This document shows positions 48,789-58,270 of a DNA stretch of 64,000 bases, one piece after another (position 1 is the stretch's first letter; each line of letters opens with the position of its first letter). A program made the translations under genes and the position numbers. This DNA comes from Oceanibium sediminis (lineage in GTDB: Bacteria; Pseudomonadota; Alphaproteobacteria; Rhodobacterales; Rhodobacteraceae): assembly GCF_003265325.1 (NCBI RefSeq), contig NZ_QGNX01000002.1, positions 1 to 64,000 of the forward strand, read 5' to 3'. The notes beneath the pieces are model-generated. The model did no database searches, was not told where the DNA came from, and saw only the letters and a program-made list of their open reading frames with translations.

Positions 48789-49965
48789 GCTTCTCCGTCA
48801 GTCAGGCGGGGTTTCCCCGCAGGTAAGTCATGCCCCAGCCCCGCGCATTCTGCAACTCCTGCCGGAGTCGCCGGAAGGAACGGCAACCGCACGCACGGTC
48901 GCCGTGGCCAGAGCGCTCAAGGCGGCCGGGGGAGAGATGGTCATAGCCGGCGGGGATATCCACGCCGAGGGACGCTGCCGCCGCGCCGGGATCGATCACC
49001 GGCCCTTTTCCGGACAGCGCGCGAGCCTGTTCCAGCTGGGCAGCACGCAGGCCCTTCTGGATACCGTGCATCAGCGCGACCTCGCGCTTGTCCACGTTCA
49101 TGGCTGCGATGCGGCCCTGGCCGCGAAATCCTTTGCCGAGGCAGCGAACCTGCCGCTGGTGATGACCGCCGAAACCCTGCCCGCGACGCATGGCTTCCTT
49201 GGCCGTCGGACGGCGCGCAAGTATTTCGCGGGCCGTCCCGTCATCGTGCGCTCGGACTACGCCGCCGCCTGCCTGTCCCGCGATTTCGCGGTGCCGGGGG
49301 ATGCGATCCGGGTGATCCGCCCGGGCATCAGCATGCAGACCTTCGACCCCTCGCAAGTGACGCCAGAGCGCACCATCGCGCTGGCGCGCAGCTGGGGCCT
49401 GGCCGATGATCCGCGCCCGGTGGTGCTGATCCCGCAGGCCCGCAGCGACAGCGCCTGGCTCAACTGGATCATGGCCGCCGCCCATGCCGACGGCGCGCCG
49501 GACGTGGCCTGGGTGCTGATCGGCGACCCCGCCCCGCACGACAAGCGGGCCGACCCGGTCGCGCCCGCGGGGCAGCCCGCGCGGGTGCGTTTCGTGAACG
49601 AATGCGACGACTGGCCCGCCGCCTACAAGCTGGCCAGCGTCGTGTTGTCCCTGCCCGCGACGCCGCCACTGCTGTGCGAACACGCGCTTCAGGCGCAGGC
49701 GATGGGCCGCTCGGTCATCACCACCGACAACGGCGCCGGGGCCGAGGCGATACAGCCGGGCAAGACGGGCTGGCTGGTGCGCCACCGCGACCCCGGCTCG
49801 CTCAGCTACGCGGTTGCCGCCGCGATGGAACGCGACGAGGTGATCGGCCGCGCAATGGACATGGCCGCGCGCAATTTCATCGCCAGCCACTACAGCGAGA
49901 CGGCGATGCAATCCGCCACGCTCGACCTCTACCGCGAGGTGCTGGCGCAGCGCGCCCCCTCTTGA
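48787..49965 (+). CDS. Glycosyltransferase family 4-like protein
   Basis: A 392-residue GT-B protein. The N-domain begins RILQLLPESPEGTATARTVAVARALKAAGGEMVIAGG (about 20-56), with LALVHVHGCDAALAAKSFAEA; the C-domain holds VRFVNECDDWPAAYKLASVVLSLPATPPLLCEHALQAQAMGRSVITTDNGAGAEAI (positions about 264-318), a weaker version of the usual E-x7-E donor site. The ATG at 48787 overlaps the divergent hydrolase start; GAGGTG lies 10 bases upstream. It probably transfers a sugar to a lipid or polysaccharide acceptor. thrS follows 81 bp later. Confidence 0.85.
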   Translation: MLLRQSGGVSPQVSHAPAPRILQLLPESPEGTATARTVAVARALKAAGGEMVIAGGDIHAEGRCRRAGIDHRPFSGQRASLFQLGSTQALLDTVHQRDLALVHVHGCDAALAAKSFAEAANLPLVMTAETLPATHGFLGRRTARKYFAGRPVIVRSDYAAACLSRDFAVPGDAIRVIRPGISMQTFDPSQVTPERTIALARSWGLADDPRPVVLIPQARSDSAWLNWIMAAAHADGAPDVAWVLIGDPAPHDKRADPVAPAGQPARVRFVNECDDWPAAYKLASVVLSLPATPPLLCEHALQAQAMGRSVITTDNGAGAEAIQPGKTGWLVRHRDPGSLSYAVAAAMERDEVIGRAMDMAARNFIASHYSETAMQSATLDLYREVLAQRAPS

Positions 49966-50046
49966 CAGCCGCGCCCATTGGCGTAGTGACGGGTCCAACC
50001 GTAACCGGGCGTTTCGTAGGCGCCAAACCATGGAAAGGACCCCGTC

Positions 50047-52002
50047 ATGGCCGACGGCTCTCAAATCTCCATTACCCTTCCCGATGGCGCATCGCGCAGC
50101 TACCCCGCAGGGGTGACTGGCGCGGACGTGGCCGCCGATATTTCCAAATCGCTTGGCAAAGCCGCCTTCGCGGTGAAGATCGACGGCACACTGAGCGACC
50201 TGTCAAAGCCCATCGAGGCTGACGCCGCGCTGGAAATCGTCACCGCGAAGGATGACGCCGCGCTGGAACTCATCCGCCACGACTGCGCCCACATCATGGC
50301 CCGCGCCGTGCAGGAGCTCTGGCCCGATGTGAAGGTCACCATCGGCCCGGTGATCGACAACGGCTTCTACTACGACTTCGACCGCGCAGAGCCCTTCACC
50401 CCGGAGGACCTGGAGGTGATCGAGAAGAAGATGCGCGATATCATCAACCTGCGCGATGCCGTCCGCACCGAGGTGTGGGACCGCGAGCGCGCCATCGCCC
50501 ATTACGAAGCGATGGATGAGCCGTTCAAGGTCGAACTCGTCGGCATGATCCCCGAGGGCGAGCCGATCCGCATGTACTGGCACGGCGAGTGGCAGGATCT
50601 GTGCCGCGGCCCGCACCTGGCCCACACCGGTCAGGTCCCCGCCGACGCCTTCAAGCTGATGAGCGTCGCGGGCGCCTACTGGCGCGGCAATTCCGACAAC
50701 CCGATGCTCCAGCGCATCTACGGCGTCGCCTTCCGCAACAAGCAGGACCTGAAAGCCCACCTGACCATACTGGAGGAGGCCGCCCTGCGCGACCACCGCA
50801 AGCTGGGCCGGGAAATGCACCTGTTCCACATGCAGGAAGAAGCCCCGGGCCAGATCTTCTGGCACCCCAATGGCTGGACCCTCTACACCACGCTGCAGGA
50901 CTACATGCGCCGCCGCCAGCGCGACGGCGGCTACGTCGAGGTGAACACCCCGCAGGTGGTGAACCGCCGCCTGTGGGAAGAGTCGGGCCACTGGGAAAAC
51001 TACCAGGAGCACATGTTCATCGTCGAAGTCGACGAAGAGCACGCGCGCGAGAAATCGGTCAACGCGCTGAAGCCCATGAACTGCCCCTGCCACGTACAGA
51101 TCTACAACCAGGGCCTGAAGTCCTACCGCGACCTGCCCCTGCGCATGGCCGAGTTCGGCGCCTGCAACCGCTACGAACCCTCGGGCGCGCTGCACGGCAT
51201 CATGCGTGTGCGCGGCTTCACCCAGGACGATGCGCATATCTTCTGCCGCGAGGACCAGATCGAGGCGGAATGCGCCCGTTTCATCGAGTTCCTGTCCTCC
51301 GTCTACAAGGATCTCGGCTTCGAGAAGTTCGAGATCATGTTCGCCACCCGCCCTGAAAAGCGCGTCGGCACCGAGGAATCCTGGGACCGCATGGAAGCCG
51401 CGCTGGAAGCGGCAATCCGCAAGACGGGCCACGAGTACACGCTCGACCCCGGCGAAGGCGCTTTCTATGCGCCCAAGCTGGACTTCAAGCTGACCGACGC
51501 GATCGGCCGGGTCTGGCAGTGCGGCACCTTCCAGGTGGACCCGAACCTGCCCGAACGCCTCGGCGCGACCTACGTGGGCGAGGATGGCGCGAAACACCGC
51601 CCCTTCATGCTGCACCGCGCGACGCTCGGCAGCTTCGAGCGTTTCATCGGCATCCTGATCGAGAACTACGCCGGGAAATTCCCGCTGTGGCTGGCCCCGC
51701 GGCAGGTCGTCGTCGCCTCCATCGTTTCGGACGCGGACGACTACGTGCATGAGGTGGTCGCCAAACTGCGCGCCCTCGGCCTGCGCGCCGAGGCGGACAC
51801 CCGCAACGAGAAGATCAACTACAAGGTCCGCGAACACTCCCTCGGCAAGGTCCCCGTGATCCTCGCCGTCGGCGCACGCGAGGTGGAGGAGCGCACCGTG
51901 ACCCTGCGCCGCCTTGGGGAAAAGCAGACCCAGGTGCTGCCCCTTGACGAGGTCGCCGCAAGCCTGGCCGCGGAAGCCACACCGCCCGACCAGCGCGGCT
52001 GA
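50047..52002 (+). CDS. thrS: Threonyl-tRNA synthetase
   Basis: A 651-residue class II synthetase, usual length about 640-650. Domains in order: TGS (about 1-64), editing domain with [15 protein letters not shown] (about 78-92) and its downstream Cys/His pair, class II catalytic core (about 245-540; [26 protein letters not shown] with the zinc Cys, [31 protein letters not shown], and [17 protein letters not shown]) and the anticodon-binding domain (about 545-645). Editing residues are retained, so it can clear Ser-tRNA(Thr). A GGAAAGGA ribosome site precedes the ATG. It is followed by a large inverted repeat at 52018-52088. Confidence 0.97.
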   Translation: MADGSQISITLPDGASRSYPAGVTGADVAADISKSLGKAAFAVKIDGTLSDLSKPIEADAALEIVTAKDDAALELIRHDCAHIMARAVQELWPDVKVTIGPVIDNGFYYDFDRAEPFTPEDLEVIEKKMRDIINLRDAVRTEVWDRERAIAHYEAMDEPFKVELVGMIPEGEPIRMYWHGEWQDLCRGPHLAHTGQVPADAFKLMSVAGAYWRGNSDNPMLQRIYGVAFRNKQDLKAHLTILEEAALRDHRKLGREMHLFHMQEEAPGQIFWHPNGWTLYTTLQDYMRRRQRDGGYVEVNTPQVVNRRLWEESGHWENYQEHMFIVEVDEEHAREKSVNALKPMNCPCHVQIYNQGLKSYRDLPLRMAEFGACNRYEPSGALHGIMRVRGFTQDDAHIFCREDQIEAECARFIEFLSSVYKDLGFEKFEIMFATRPEKRVGTEESWDRMEAALEAAIRKTGHEYTLDPGEGAFYAPKLDFKLTDAIGRVWQCGTFQVDPNLPERLGATYVGEDGAKHRPFMLHRATLGSFERFIGILIENYAGKFPLWLAPRQVVVASIVSDADDYVHEVVAKLRALGLRAEADTRNEKINYKVREHSLGKVPVILAVGAREVEERTVTLRRLGEKQTQVLPLDEVAASLAAEATPPDQRG

Positions 52003-52017
52003 GTACAGGCAAAGGGT

Positions 52018-52088
52018 GAGTCGGGCCGGGTCAAGGGGGCGTCAGCCCCGCCTGGCACGGGCGGCTTGCCCTTGACGCGGCGCGACTC
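52018..52088 (+). repeat. Large imperfect inverted repeat downstream of thrS (likely terminator)
   Basis: Two 20-base arms, 52018-52037 and 52069-52088, pair at 18 of 20 positions around a 31-base loop that holds its own small CCGCC/GGCGG hairpin. It starts 15 bases after the thrS stop. There is no T-run, so it may act as a rho-independent-like roadblock or be a dispersed repeat. The rest of 52089-52278 is GC-rich and shows no gene. Confidence 0.65.
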
Positions 52089-52278
52089 GCCCCCACGCTG
52101 GGGCAGGACCGGACCAGGGGTGCGGTCCTCTCAGCGCCATGCTCTAACGCCCTGAAAGCCGTACCGGGCCAGACGGTCATCGACAAACCCGCCCCCAAGG
52201 GCCAACGGGCCCCGCCCGCGCCGCAAGGCGGGGTGGGGGGAATCTCTTGCGGCCCCCCGCAGGGGCCGCGCCGCTGGA

Positions 52279-53700
52279 TCAGCTGGCCAGGATGTTGCGG
52301 AACTGCCAGGGATCCTCGGTATCGATGTCCTCGCGGAAGCGGTCCCAGCGGGCCGAAATCGGGGTCCAGTCGGTGTAATGCCCCTCCACCGGGCCGAGGT
52401 AGGGCTTTTGCACCTCCAGGCAGCGGGCGTGGTCCATCTCGTCAGTTTCCACGATCCCCGCCTCGGGGTTCTCCAGCGCCCAGACCATGCCGGCCAGCAC
52501 GGCCGATGTGACCTGCAACCCGGTCGCGTTCTGGAATGGCGCAAGCTCGCGGGTCTCCGCCATCGACAGGCGCGAGCCGTACCAGTAGGCGTTCTTCTCG
52601 TGCCCGAACAGCAGCACGCCCAACTCGTCCACCCCCTCGACGATCTCGTTCTCGTCGAGGATCTTGTGCGTCGTCTGCATCTCGCCCGAGCCGAAGCACT
52701 CGTGCAGCGACAGAACGGCCATGTTCGAGGGGTGGTAGGCATAGTGGCAGGTCGGGCGGTACTCCGGCGTCGCCCCCTCACCCACTGTGTAGTAGTCCGC
52801 GATCGACACAGCCTCGTTATGCGTCACGAGGAACCCGTACTGCGGCCCCGGCGTCGGGCACCAGGTGTGTACGCGGGTCAGCGCGCCGGGGTGGTCCATG
52901 AAGATCGCCGCCTGGCAGCCCGTTTCATGCCCGGTCGCGTTTTCCGGCATCCAGCGCTCATGGGTGCCCCAGCCCAGTTCGGCTGGCTGGAAGCCCTCCG
53001 CCAGGAAGCCTTCGACCGACCAGGTGTTCACGAAGGTGCCCATCGGCTTGGGATAGCTCGGCGCCTGGGTGTCGCGCTCGGCGATGTGGATGCCCTTCAC
53101 GCCAAGGTCGCGCATCAGCATCGCCCAGCCTTCGCGGCTGGCGGGCACGGCCACGTCGCGGCCAGTGTCGCGCGCCAGGTTCAGAAGCGCTTCCTTCACG
53201 AACCAGCTGACCATGCCGGGGTTCGCGCCACAGCAGCTGACCGCCGTTGTCCCGCCCGGATTGGCCCGCTTTTCCGCGCGCACGGTTTCGCGCAGGGCGT
53301 AGTTCGTCCGCTCGGCCGGGGCCAGGGTGTCATCGAAGTACCAACCCTTCCAGGGCTCGATCACCGTATCGATGTAGAGCGTGCCGAGCTTCCGGCAGTG
53401 GCGCATCATGTCGAGCGAGCCGACATCGACCGAGAGGTTGACGCAAAAGCCCCCCGGCGCATCCTTGAAGAAGCTGTCCAGAACCTCGCGGTAGTTGTCG
53501 GGGGTGATTTCGATCCGGTGGTACTGCACGCCGCGCTGGCGCAGGAAGTTGGCGTTCGCGTCGCTCGGGTCGACCACGTGGATGTTCTTCGCGTCATACT
53601 CGAAATGGCGCTCGATCAGCGGCAGCGTGCCCCGTCCGATGGAGCCGAAGCCGATGATGACGATAGGGCCGTCGATACGGCCATAGATGGGATAACTCAT
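52279..53700 (-). CDS. hss: Homospermidine synthase
   Basis: A 473-residue NAD-dependent enzyme that makes sym-homospermidine from putrescine, replacing or adding to spermidine. The N-terminal Rossmann domain has [20 protein letters not shown] (about residues 15-34); [11 protein letters not shown] (about 120), [18 protein letters not shown] (about 170-187) and the C-terminal [15 protein letters not shown] are family hallmarks seen in the alphaproteobacterial (Blastochloris-type) enzyme. I chose the ATG at 53700, after GGAG. It is convergent with thrS and divergent from infC. The putrescine may be supplied partly by the ABC importer encoded at 7925-12318. Confidence 0.94.
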   Translation of the reverse strand: MSYPIYGRIDGPIVIIGFGSIGRGTLPLIERHFEYDAKNIHVVDPSDANANFLRQRGVQYHRIEITPDNYREVLDSFFKDAPGGFCVNLSVDVGSLDMMRHCRKLGTLYIDTVIEPWKGWYFDDTLAPAERTNYALRETVRAEKRANPGGTTAVSCCGANPGMVSWFVKEALLNLARDTGRDVAVPASREGWAMLMRDLGVKGIHIAERDTQAPSYPKPMGTFVNTWSVEGFLAEGFQPAELGWGTHERWMPENATGHETGCQAAIFMDHPGALTRVHTWCPTPGPQYGFLVTHNEAVSIADYYTVGEGATPEYRPTCHYAYHPSNMAVLSLHECFGSGEMQTTHKILDENEIVEGVDELGVLLFGHEKNAYWYGSRLSMAETRELAPFQNATGLQVTSAVLAGMVWALENPEAGIVETDEMDHARCLEVQKPYLGPVEGHYTDWTPISARWDRFREDIDTEDPWQFRNILAS

Positions 53701-53929
53701 GTGGACCGCTCCTTTGCGATTCGGATCTTTTGCCGCCCTGATATGCGATTCACCGCCCCGCAGGCCACGGAGCGGCCAAAATTCGTACCAGACAGCGGCG
53801 CACGGCCCCCGCACCGTGGCAATCACCCTTTCAAAGCCCGCCGGAACGAACTATATTCCCGTCCGGGCGCAACCTTTTGCGCCCATAATTCGTTATTCGA
53901 TACGGAAACAACAGAAGGATGCTTCGGCC

Positions 53930-54475
53930 ATAGCCCGCAGACCACACCAAGCGCCCCCGACGCGCGACGACGGACCCCGAGTCAATCGCCGGATCCGTGC
54001 CACGGAAATCAGACTCATCGGTGCCGAAGGTGAGAACCTCGGCGTTCAAACCCCATCCCGCGCGCTTGAACTCGCAGAGGAGGCCGGCCTGGACCTGGTG
54101 GAGATTTCGCCAAACGCCAACCCGCCCGTCTGCAAGATCATGGACTTCGGCAAGTTCAAGTACGAACAGCAGAAGAAGGAATCCGAGGCGCGCAAGAAGC
54201 AGAAGATCATCGAGGTCAAGGAAGTGAAGTTCCGTCCGAATACGGATACCCACGACTACGACGTCAAGATGCGCAACGTGGTCCGGTTTCTCGAGAGTGG
54301 CGACAAGGTCAAGGTCACCCTGCGTTTCCGGGGCCGCGAAATGGCGCACCAGGAACTTGGCCGACGCCTGCTGGAACGTGTCGCTGGCGACACCGCCGAA
54401 TTGGGTAAGGTCGAGTCGATGCCCAAGATGGAAGGCCGTCAGATGGTCATGATGATCAACCCGCTGAAGAACTGA
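53930..54475 (+). CDS. infC: Translation initiation factor IF-3
   Basis: A protein of about 181 residues if the ATA at 53930 is the start. The N-domain begins [37 protein letters not shown] (about 2-38) and the C-domain includes [48 protein letters not shown] (positions about 90-137), all standard IF-3. No ATG, GTG or TTG occurs in frame near the expected N-terminus; the codon before ARRPH is ATA, with AGAAGGA 10 bases upstream. Non-standard starts (AUU, AUA, AUC) are typical of infC and let IF-3 repress its own synthesis. It lies divergent from hss; an acyltransferase gene follows by 55 bp. Confidence 0.93.
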   Translation: MARRPHQAPPTRDDGPRVNRRIRATEIRLIGAEGENLGVQTPSRALELAEEAGLDLVEISPNANPPVCKIMDFGKFKYEQQKKESEARKKQKIIEVKEVKFRPNTDTHDYDVKMRNVVRFLESGDKVKVTLRFRGREMAHQELGRRLLERVAGDTAELGKVESMPKMEGRQMVMMINPLKN

Positions 54476-54488
54476 CGTCACAACGGGC

Positions 54489-54515
54489 GCCGCGCCCGAC
54501 CCCGAGGGGCGCGGC
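54489..54515 (+). terminator. GC-rich hairpin after infC
   Basis: A 9-bp stem GCCGCGCCC / GGGCGCGGC closes a 9-base loop 13 bases after the infC stop and just before the ribosome site of the next gene. With no T-run it may be only a partial terminator or a processing/stability element. Confidence 0.4.
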
Positions 54516-54530
54516 AGCAAGGAAATCACC

Positions 54531-55424
54531 ATGTCCGGACAAAGCCTGATCGGGGACTACCTGGAAAACCTGCCGCTGCGGATCGCCGACCAGGCGACCC
54601 GCCCCCTCAGCCCCGCCGCGCGCGGGGCTTTTGCCGCCTGGGCGGCGCGGCGGATCATCCTGAACACCCCTGCCCTGCGCCGGCGCATCACTGACAACCT
54701 GGACCATGTCTGGCCCGACCTTCCCGCCGCGGAACGGGCGCGGATCCTGCATGCCAATGCCGGCAACGTCGGCCGCGTCTTCTTCGAGATGCGTCGCAAC
54801 ACCCGCATCATGGCCGCCGCCGCCGCCGGCGAGATCCCCGTCACCGGGGACGAGGGGCTGGCCGCGCTGCGTGCCGCCAAGGCCGATGGGCGCGGCGCGC
54901 TGCTGGTGTCGGGGCACTACGGCCAGTGGGACGCCGCCCGCGCCGGGATGAAGGCGCTGGGGATGGAAACCGGCGGCATCTTTCGCGAGCACAACAACCG
55001 CTTCTTCAACGCCGATCAGATCCCCCAGTTCGAGGCTTGCGGCAAACCGCTGTTCCCGAAGGGAGCAAAGGGCATGCGCGCGATGATCCGCCACGTCTCT
55101 CGCGGGGGGTTCGCCGCCGTGATGCTCGACCAGAAGGCCTTCGACGGTGAGCGGATCGACTTCCTCGGGCAACCGGCCTGGACCGCGACGGGCCTTGCCG
55201 CGCTGGCCCTGAAGCTGAAGCTGCCCTTCGTCCCCGCCTATGGCATCCGCCAGCCCGACCAGATCAGCTTCCGCGTCGAAGTGGAGCCGCCGATCCCCCA
55301 TACGGACGCGGTGACCATGACCCGCGCCGCCAACGACAGCCTGGCCGCGCGTGTGCGGGAATGCCCCGAGCAATGGTACTGGCTGCATCGCCGCTGGGCG
55401 GAACCGAAGGACCGCCGCCGCTAA
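54531..55424 (+). CDS. Lipid A acyltransferase-like protein (LpxL/HtrB family)
   Basis: A 297-residue lysophospholipid/lipid A acyltransferase. The catalytic His-x4-Asp motif is SGHYGQWDAAR (His at about residue 126, Asp 131); HVSRGGFAAVMLDQKAFDG (about 183-201) and the final EQWYWLHRRW (about 281-290) are family marks. No strong N-terminal membrane helix is present, unlike many LpxL proteins; it may bind the membrane through amphipathic helices. It adds a fatty acyl chain to lipid A or a related lipid at the inner face of the inner membrane. Possibly cotranscribed with infC. Confidence 0.9.
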   Translation: MSGQSLIGDYLENLPLRIADQATRPLSPAARGAFAAWAARRIILNTPALRRRITDNLDHVWPDLPAAERARILHANAGNVGRVFFEMRRNTRIMAAAAAGEIPVTGDEGLAALRAAKADGRGALLVSGHYGQWDAARAGMKALGMETGGIFREHNNRFFNADQIPQFEACGKPLFPKGAKGMRAMIRHVSRGGFAAVMLDQKAFDGERIDFLGQPAWTATGLAALALKLKLPFVPAYGIRQPDQISFRVEVEPPIPHTDAVTMTRAANDSLAARVRECPEQWYWLHRRWAEPKDRRR

Positions 55425-55432
55425 GCGTCCCT

Positions 55433-55448
55433 GCCCGCCGAGGCGGGC
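55433..55448. terminator. Short hairpin between convergent genes
   Basis: GCCCGC-CGAG-GCGGGC fills most of the 26-base gap between the acyltransferase and DUF1223 stops. It has no T-run; it may act as a bidirectional terminator. Confidence 0.4.
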
Positions 55449-55450
55449 TC

Positions 55451-56173
55451 TCAGTCGGTCTGTGCCGCGGCGATCACCGGCCCGGCGGTGCCGCTTTGCA
55501 GGAACACGACGGCGGGGCCGTCCACACCGGCCATGATCAGCGTCTTGTCGGATTTTCCGTTCCAGCGCCCGGCCAGCGAAAGGTCGGTGACGACATTGTG
55601 GTAGGTGATGGTGCGCCCGGCATTCTCGCCCTTTTCGATCGTGACATCGATCCGGGGGCGGATGCGGGCCAGCATGACGCTGGTGTCCATCGCCGCGCCG
55701 CTGCCCCGAATGAGCGTGACGACAAGGTCGCCGCCCTCCGCGCGCAGCACGATCTCGGCCAGGTTGGGCGCGGCGGCGTGCGCCTCGATCCGGCGGGTGA
55801 CGATCGGTGCGGCGCTGCCGATCAGGCTGTCGCTGCCCTGGACGACGATTTCCGGGGTGAAACTGCCGCGCAGGCGTCGCTTGATGTACTGGCGATCGAC
55901 GCGGCTGGAATAACTGCGCTGACGCTCTGAAAAGGCGGGCTGGGCGAAGGTGTCCTTCCAGCCGAGGTAATCCCAATAGTCCACGTGATAGGCCAGCGCG
56001 ACGACATCCGGACGCTCTGCGAGTTCGCCCAGAAGCTTGTCCGCGGGCGGGCAGCTCGAACAGCCCTGCGACGTGAACAACTCCACCAGCACCGGGGATC
56101 CGGCCCGGCCCGCTTGCCCGTAAACCGACACCGCGAAAGCCGCTATCGCAACAAGCAACAAGGATCTACGCAT
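55451..56173 (-). CDS. DUF1223 family secreted thioredoxin-like protein
   Basis: A 240-residue protein. The signal peptide MRRSLLLVAIAAFAVSVYGQAGRA is followed by VLVELFTSQGCSSCPPADKLLGEL (about residues 28-51), which holds the DUF1223 motif with C-S-S-C, a thioredoxin-like redox site. HVDYWDYLGWKDTFAQPAFSERQRSY (about 63-88) is the second family mark. It is probably periplasmic. In roseobacters this gene is often near acnA and the ccm genes, here separated from acnA by about 2.5 kb. The redox partner is unknown. Confidence 0.9.
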   Translation of the reverse strand: MRRSLLLVAIAAFAVSVYGQAGRAGSPVLVELFTSQGCSSCPPADKLLGELAERPDVVALAYHVDYWDYLGWKDTFAQPAFSERQRSYSSRVDRQYIKRRLRGSFTPEIVVQGSDSLIGSAAPIVTRRIEAHAAAPNLAEIVLRAEGGDLVVTLIRGSGAAMDTSVMLARIRPRIDVTIEKGENAGRTITYHNVVTDLSLAGRWNGKSDKTLIMAGVDGPAVVFLQSGTAGPVIAAAQTD

Positions 56174-56313
56174 TCACCACCTGCTCTTTCCTGTCGCTTT
56201 CCCCTACCCCGGCGGCACGCTCAAGACCAGTAAACCTATTGCGAGCCGTTTCTGCCAGAGGCGTGTTCAATCGCAACACGCGCACTGTGTGAACAGGGGC
56301 AGGAAGGCCACGC

Positions 56314-57204
56314 TCAGCGTTTCATCCCGTTGCGCGCGGCGACATAATCCACCAGGTGCGGCACGTAATCCTGCGGCCCGCCGCCCCCCGCGGAAACCGC
56401 CAGTGCGAAACTGTTCTTCGCGGCGTTGCCTACGGGGTTCGCGACATTGGCCGCCCCCGCCATGCTTTCCAGATAGCCGAGATCCTTCAGCGCGTTGGTC
56501 AGGGTGAACTTGTGCGCCTCGCGGTTGCCCTCCACCGCGTAGCCCATGAATGTCTGGTAGAAGCCGCAGTCCATGCGGCTGCCCCGGATCACGCTGTCGA
56601 AGCGTTCGGTGGTGATGCCGACCTTTTCGCCCAGCGCCAGCGCCTCGGAATAGAGCGCCGCGTAGCCGAGGCTGAGAAAGTTGTTCAGCAGTTTCATCTT
56701 GTGCCCGTCACCCACGGGGCCGATGTTGACCATCGGGCCCGCCCAGCAGCCGATCACCGGCTCCAGCCGCTGGTAGATGGCCGCGTCCGCCCCGACCATC
56801 GCCGCCAGCTCGCCCGCCTCCGCCTGGACGGGGGTGCCGCCCAAGGGCGCGTCGGCCAGGTGCAGGTCCTTGTCGCGCAACATCCCGGCAAGCTTTAGGG
56901 TCGAGCTCGGATCGGAGGTCGAGCAATCCACGATGACCCCGCCCTCGGCCATGGTCTCGGCCAGTTCGGCCACGATCGCCTCCACCTGGGGGGAGCCGGG
57001 GGCGCAGATGAAGACGATGCTCGACACCGCGCCGAGCGCGCCCAGCGTGTCCGCCTCCCGCGCCCCGCGCGAGACGAGGTCCTCGACCGGGGCGCGGTTG
57101 CGATGGGCGATCACCGTCAGCGGGTAGCCCCCCGCCAGAAGGTTCTTCGCCATGCCGTGGCCCATAAGGCCGACGCCCACGAATCCGATGGTTTCCTGCG
57201 TCAT
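56314..57204 (-). CDS. NAD(P)-dependent beta-hydroxyacid dehydrogenase (3-hydroxyisobutyrate dehydrogenase family)
   Basis: A 296-residue dehydrogenase. The N-terminal Rossmann motif is GFVGVGLMGHGMAKNLL (about 7-23), DCSTSDPSSTLKLA gives the serine of the family's substrate loop, and DAPLGGTPVQAEAGELAAMVG (about 117-137) is the substrate motif (usually D-A-P-V-S-G-G; here L-G-G-T). The catalytic lysine is in GHKMKLLNNFLSLGY (about 168). The ATG at 57204 has GGAG 9 bases upstream. It is divergent from an SDR gene (177-bp gap), and the pair may share a carbohydrate- or hydroxyacid-degrading task. Substrate not known. Confidence 0.9.
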   Translation of the reverse strand: MTQETIGFVGVGLMGHGMAKNLLAGGYPLTVIAHRNRAPVEDLVSRGAREADTLGALGAVSSIVFICAPGSPQVEAIVAELAETMAEGGVIVDCSTSDPSSTLKLAGMLRDKDLHLADAPLGGTPVQAEAGELAAMVGADAAIYQRLEPVIGCWAGPMVNIGPVGDGHKMKLLNNFLSLGYAALYSEALALGEKVGITTERFDSVIRGSRMDCGFYQTFMGYAVEGNREAHKFTLTNALKDLGYLESMAGAANVANPVGNAAKNSFALAVSAGGGGPQDYVPHLVDYVAARNGMKR

Positions 57205-57381
57205 TTTAAATGCTCCCGTGATCCCTGTTCCCGCGGTTGTGCCCGCAAAGCCGCCGATACGGCAAGCCCCCCGCGCCCGTTCGCGCGGCAGGCTGCGCCG
57301 ACGCGGGGCATGGCGCAGCCTTGCCCAGCCAAGGGATCCGTGCAAGCACGGAGCGTCAGGAAATCGCGAAAAGGAACAGCC

Positions 57382-58131
57382 ATGACCGAGTTTGCCACCT
57401 ACCCTTCACTGCGCGGCAAAGCCGTTCTTGTCACCGGCGGCGCGTCCGGGATCGGCGCGCTGACGGTCGAGGCATTCGCCGCCCAGGGCGCGCGCGTGGC
57501 GTTCCTGGATCGTGACGCCGATGCAAGCGCCGCTGTGTCCGACGCCACGGGCGCAGCGCATGCGCTGTGCGATCTGCGCGACATTCCAGCCATGCAGGAC
57601 GCCATCGCCGGTCTGGCCGAAAGCTGCGGGCCGTTCACCGCGCTGGTGAACAACGCCGCGCGGGACGACCGGCACAACTGGGCCGAGGTCACCCCCGATT
57701 ACTGGGACGAGCGGATGCACACGAACCTGCGGCACATGTTCTTCGCGATCCAGGCCGTGGCCCCCGGGATGATCGCGGCGGGGGGCGGCTCCATCATCAA
57801 CCTCGGCTCCAACAGCTGGTGGGAGGCGGGTGGCGGGTTCCCGGCCTATACCACCGCGAAAGCGGCGGTCCACGGCCTGACCCGCACCATGGCGCGCGAC
57901 CTTGGCGGCCACCGTATCCGGGTCAACACCGTCGTGCCGGGCTGGATCATGACCGAGCGGCAAAAAGAACTCTGGGCCACGCCCGAGGCATTGGAGGCGC
58001 ACCAGAAGCGCCAGTGCCTGCCGGACCTGATCGACCCGGTCTATGTCGCGCGGATGGTGCTTTTCCTGGCCTCCGACGACGCGGCGATGTGCACCGCGAA
58101 CAACTACATGGTCGAAGCCGGATCGATCTGA
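57382..58131 (+). CDS. Short-chain dehydrogenase/reductase (SDR)
   Basis: A 249-residue classical SDR. The cofactor motif is TGGASGIGALTVEAF (about 18-32); Asp near 43 (FLDRDAD) favours NAD. NNAA is at about 91-94. The catalytic set is Ser near 141 (LGSNSWWEAGGG), Tyr 154 and Lys 158 (YTTAKAA). AAAAGGA precedes the ATG by 6 bases. The sequence resembles sugar-type SDRs of proteobacteria (for example rhamnose or galactose dehydrogenases), but substrate cannot be set. Divergent from a hydroxyacid dehydrogenase. Confidence 0.92.
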   Translation: MTEFATYPSLRGKAVLVTGGASGIGALTVEAFAAQGARVAFLDRDADASAAVSDATGAAHALCDLRDIPAMQDAIAGLAESCGPFTALVNNAARDDRHNWAEVTPDYWDERMHTNLRHMFFAIQAVAPGMIAAGGGSIINLGSNSWWEAGGGFPAYTTAKAAVHGLTRTMARDLGGHRIRVNTVVPGWIMTERQKELWATPEALEAHQKRQCLPDLIDPVYVARMVLFLASDDAAMCTANNYMVEAGSI

Positions 58132-58165
58132 GCGCGGCGCCAAACTTACTGATGAGGAGAACGAA

Positions 58166-58237
58166 ATGCCCGGTTGGTCCCGGTCCGGATCGACTGCCGG
58201 AGTTGTATCCAACCCAATCAGAGCGTGGTCGATCTGA
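58166..58237 (+). CDS. Possible 23-residue peptide or truncated gene start
   Basis: An ATG with a strong site (GAGGAGAACGAA before it) opens a 23-codon frame starting MPGWSRSGSTAGVV. It follows the SDR gene by 34 bp in the same direction. The good ribosome site and short frame look like the 5' end of a gene that has lost its remainder, next to an AT-rich patch. It could also be chance. Confidence 0.3.
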   Translation: MPGWSRSGSTAGVVSNPIRAWSI

Positions 58238-58270
58238 TCATTCTAGATAATCGTAGAGATAAACAATCGA

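Noticed and set aside
47013-49409. A 798-codon frame across two hydrolases and a glycosyltransferase
   Set aside because: It runs through three genuine genes on both strands and shows no domain.
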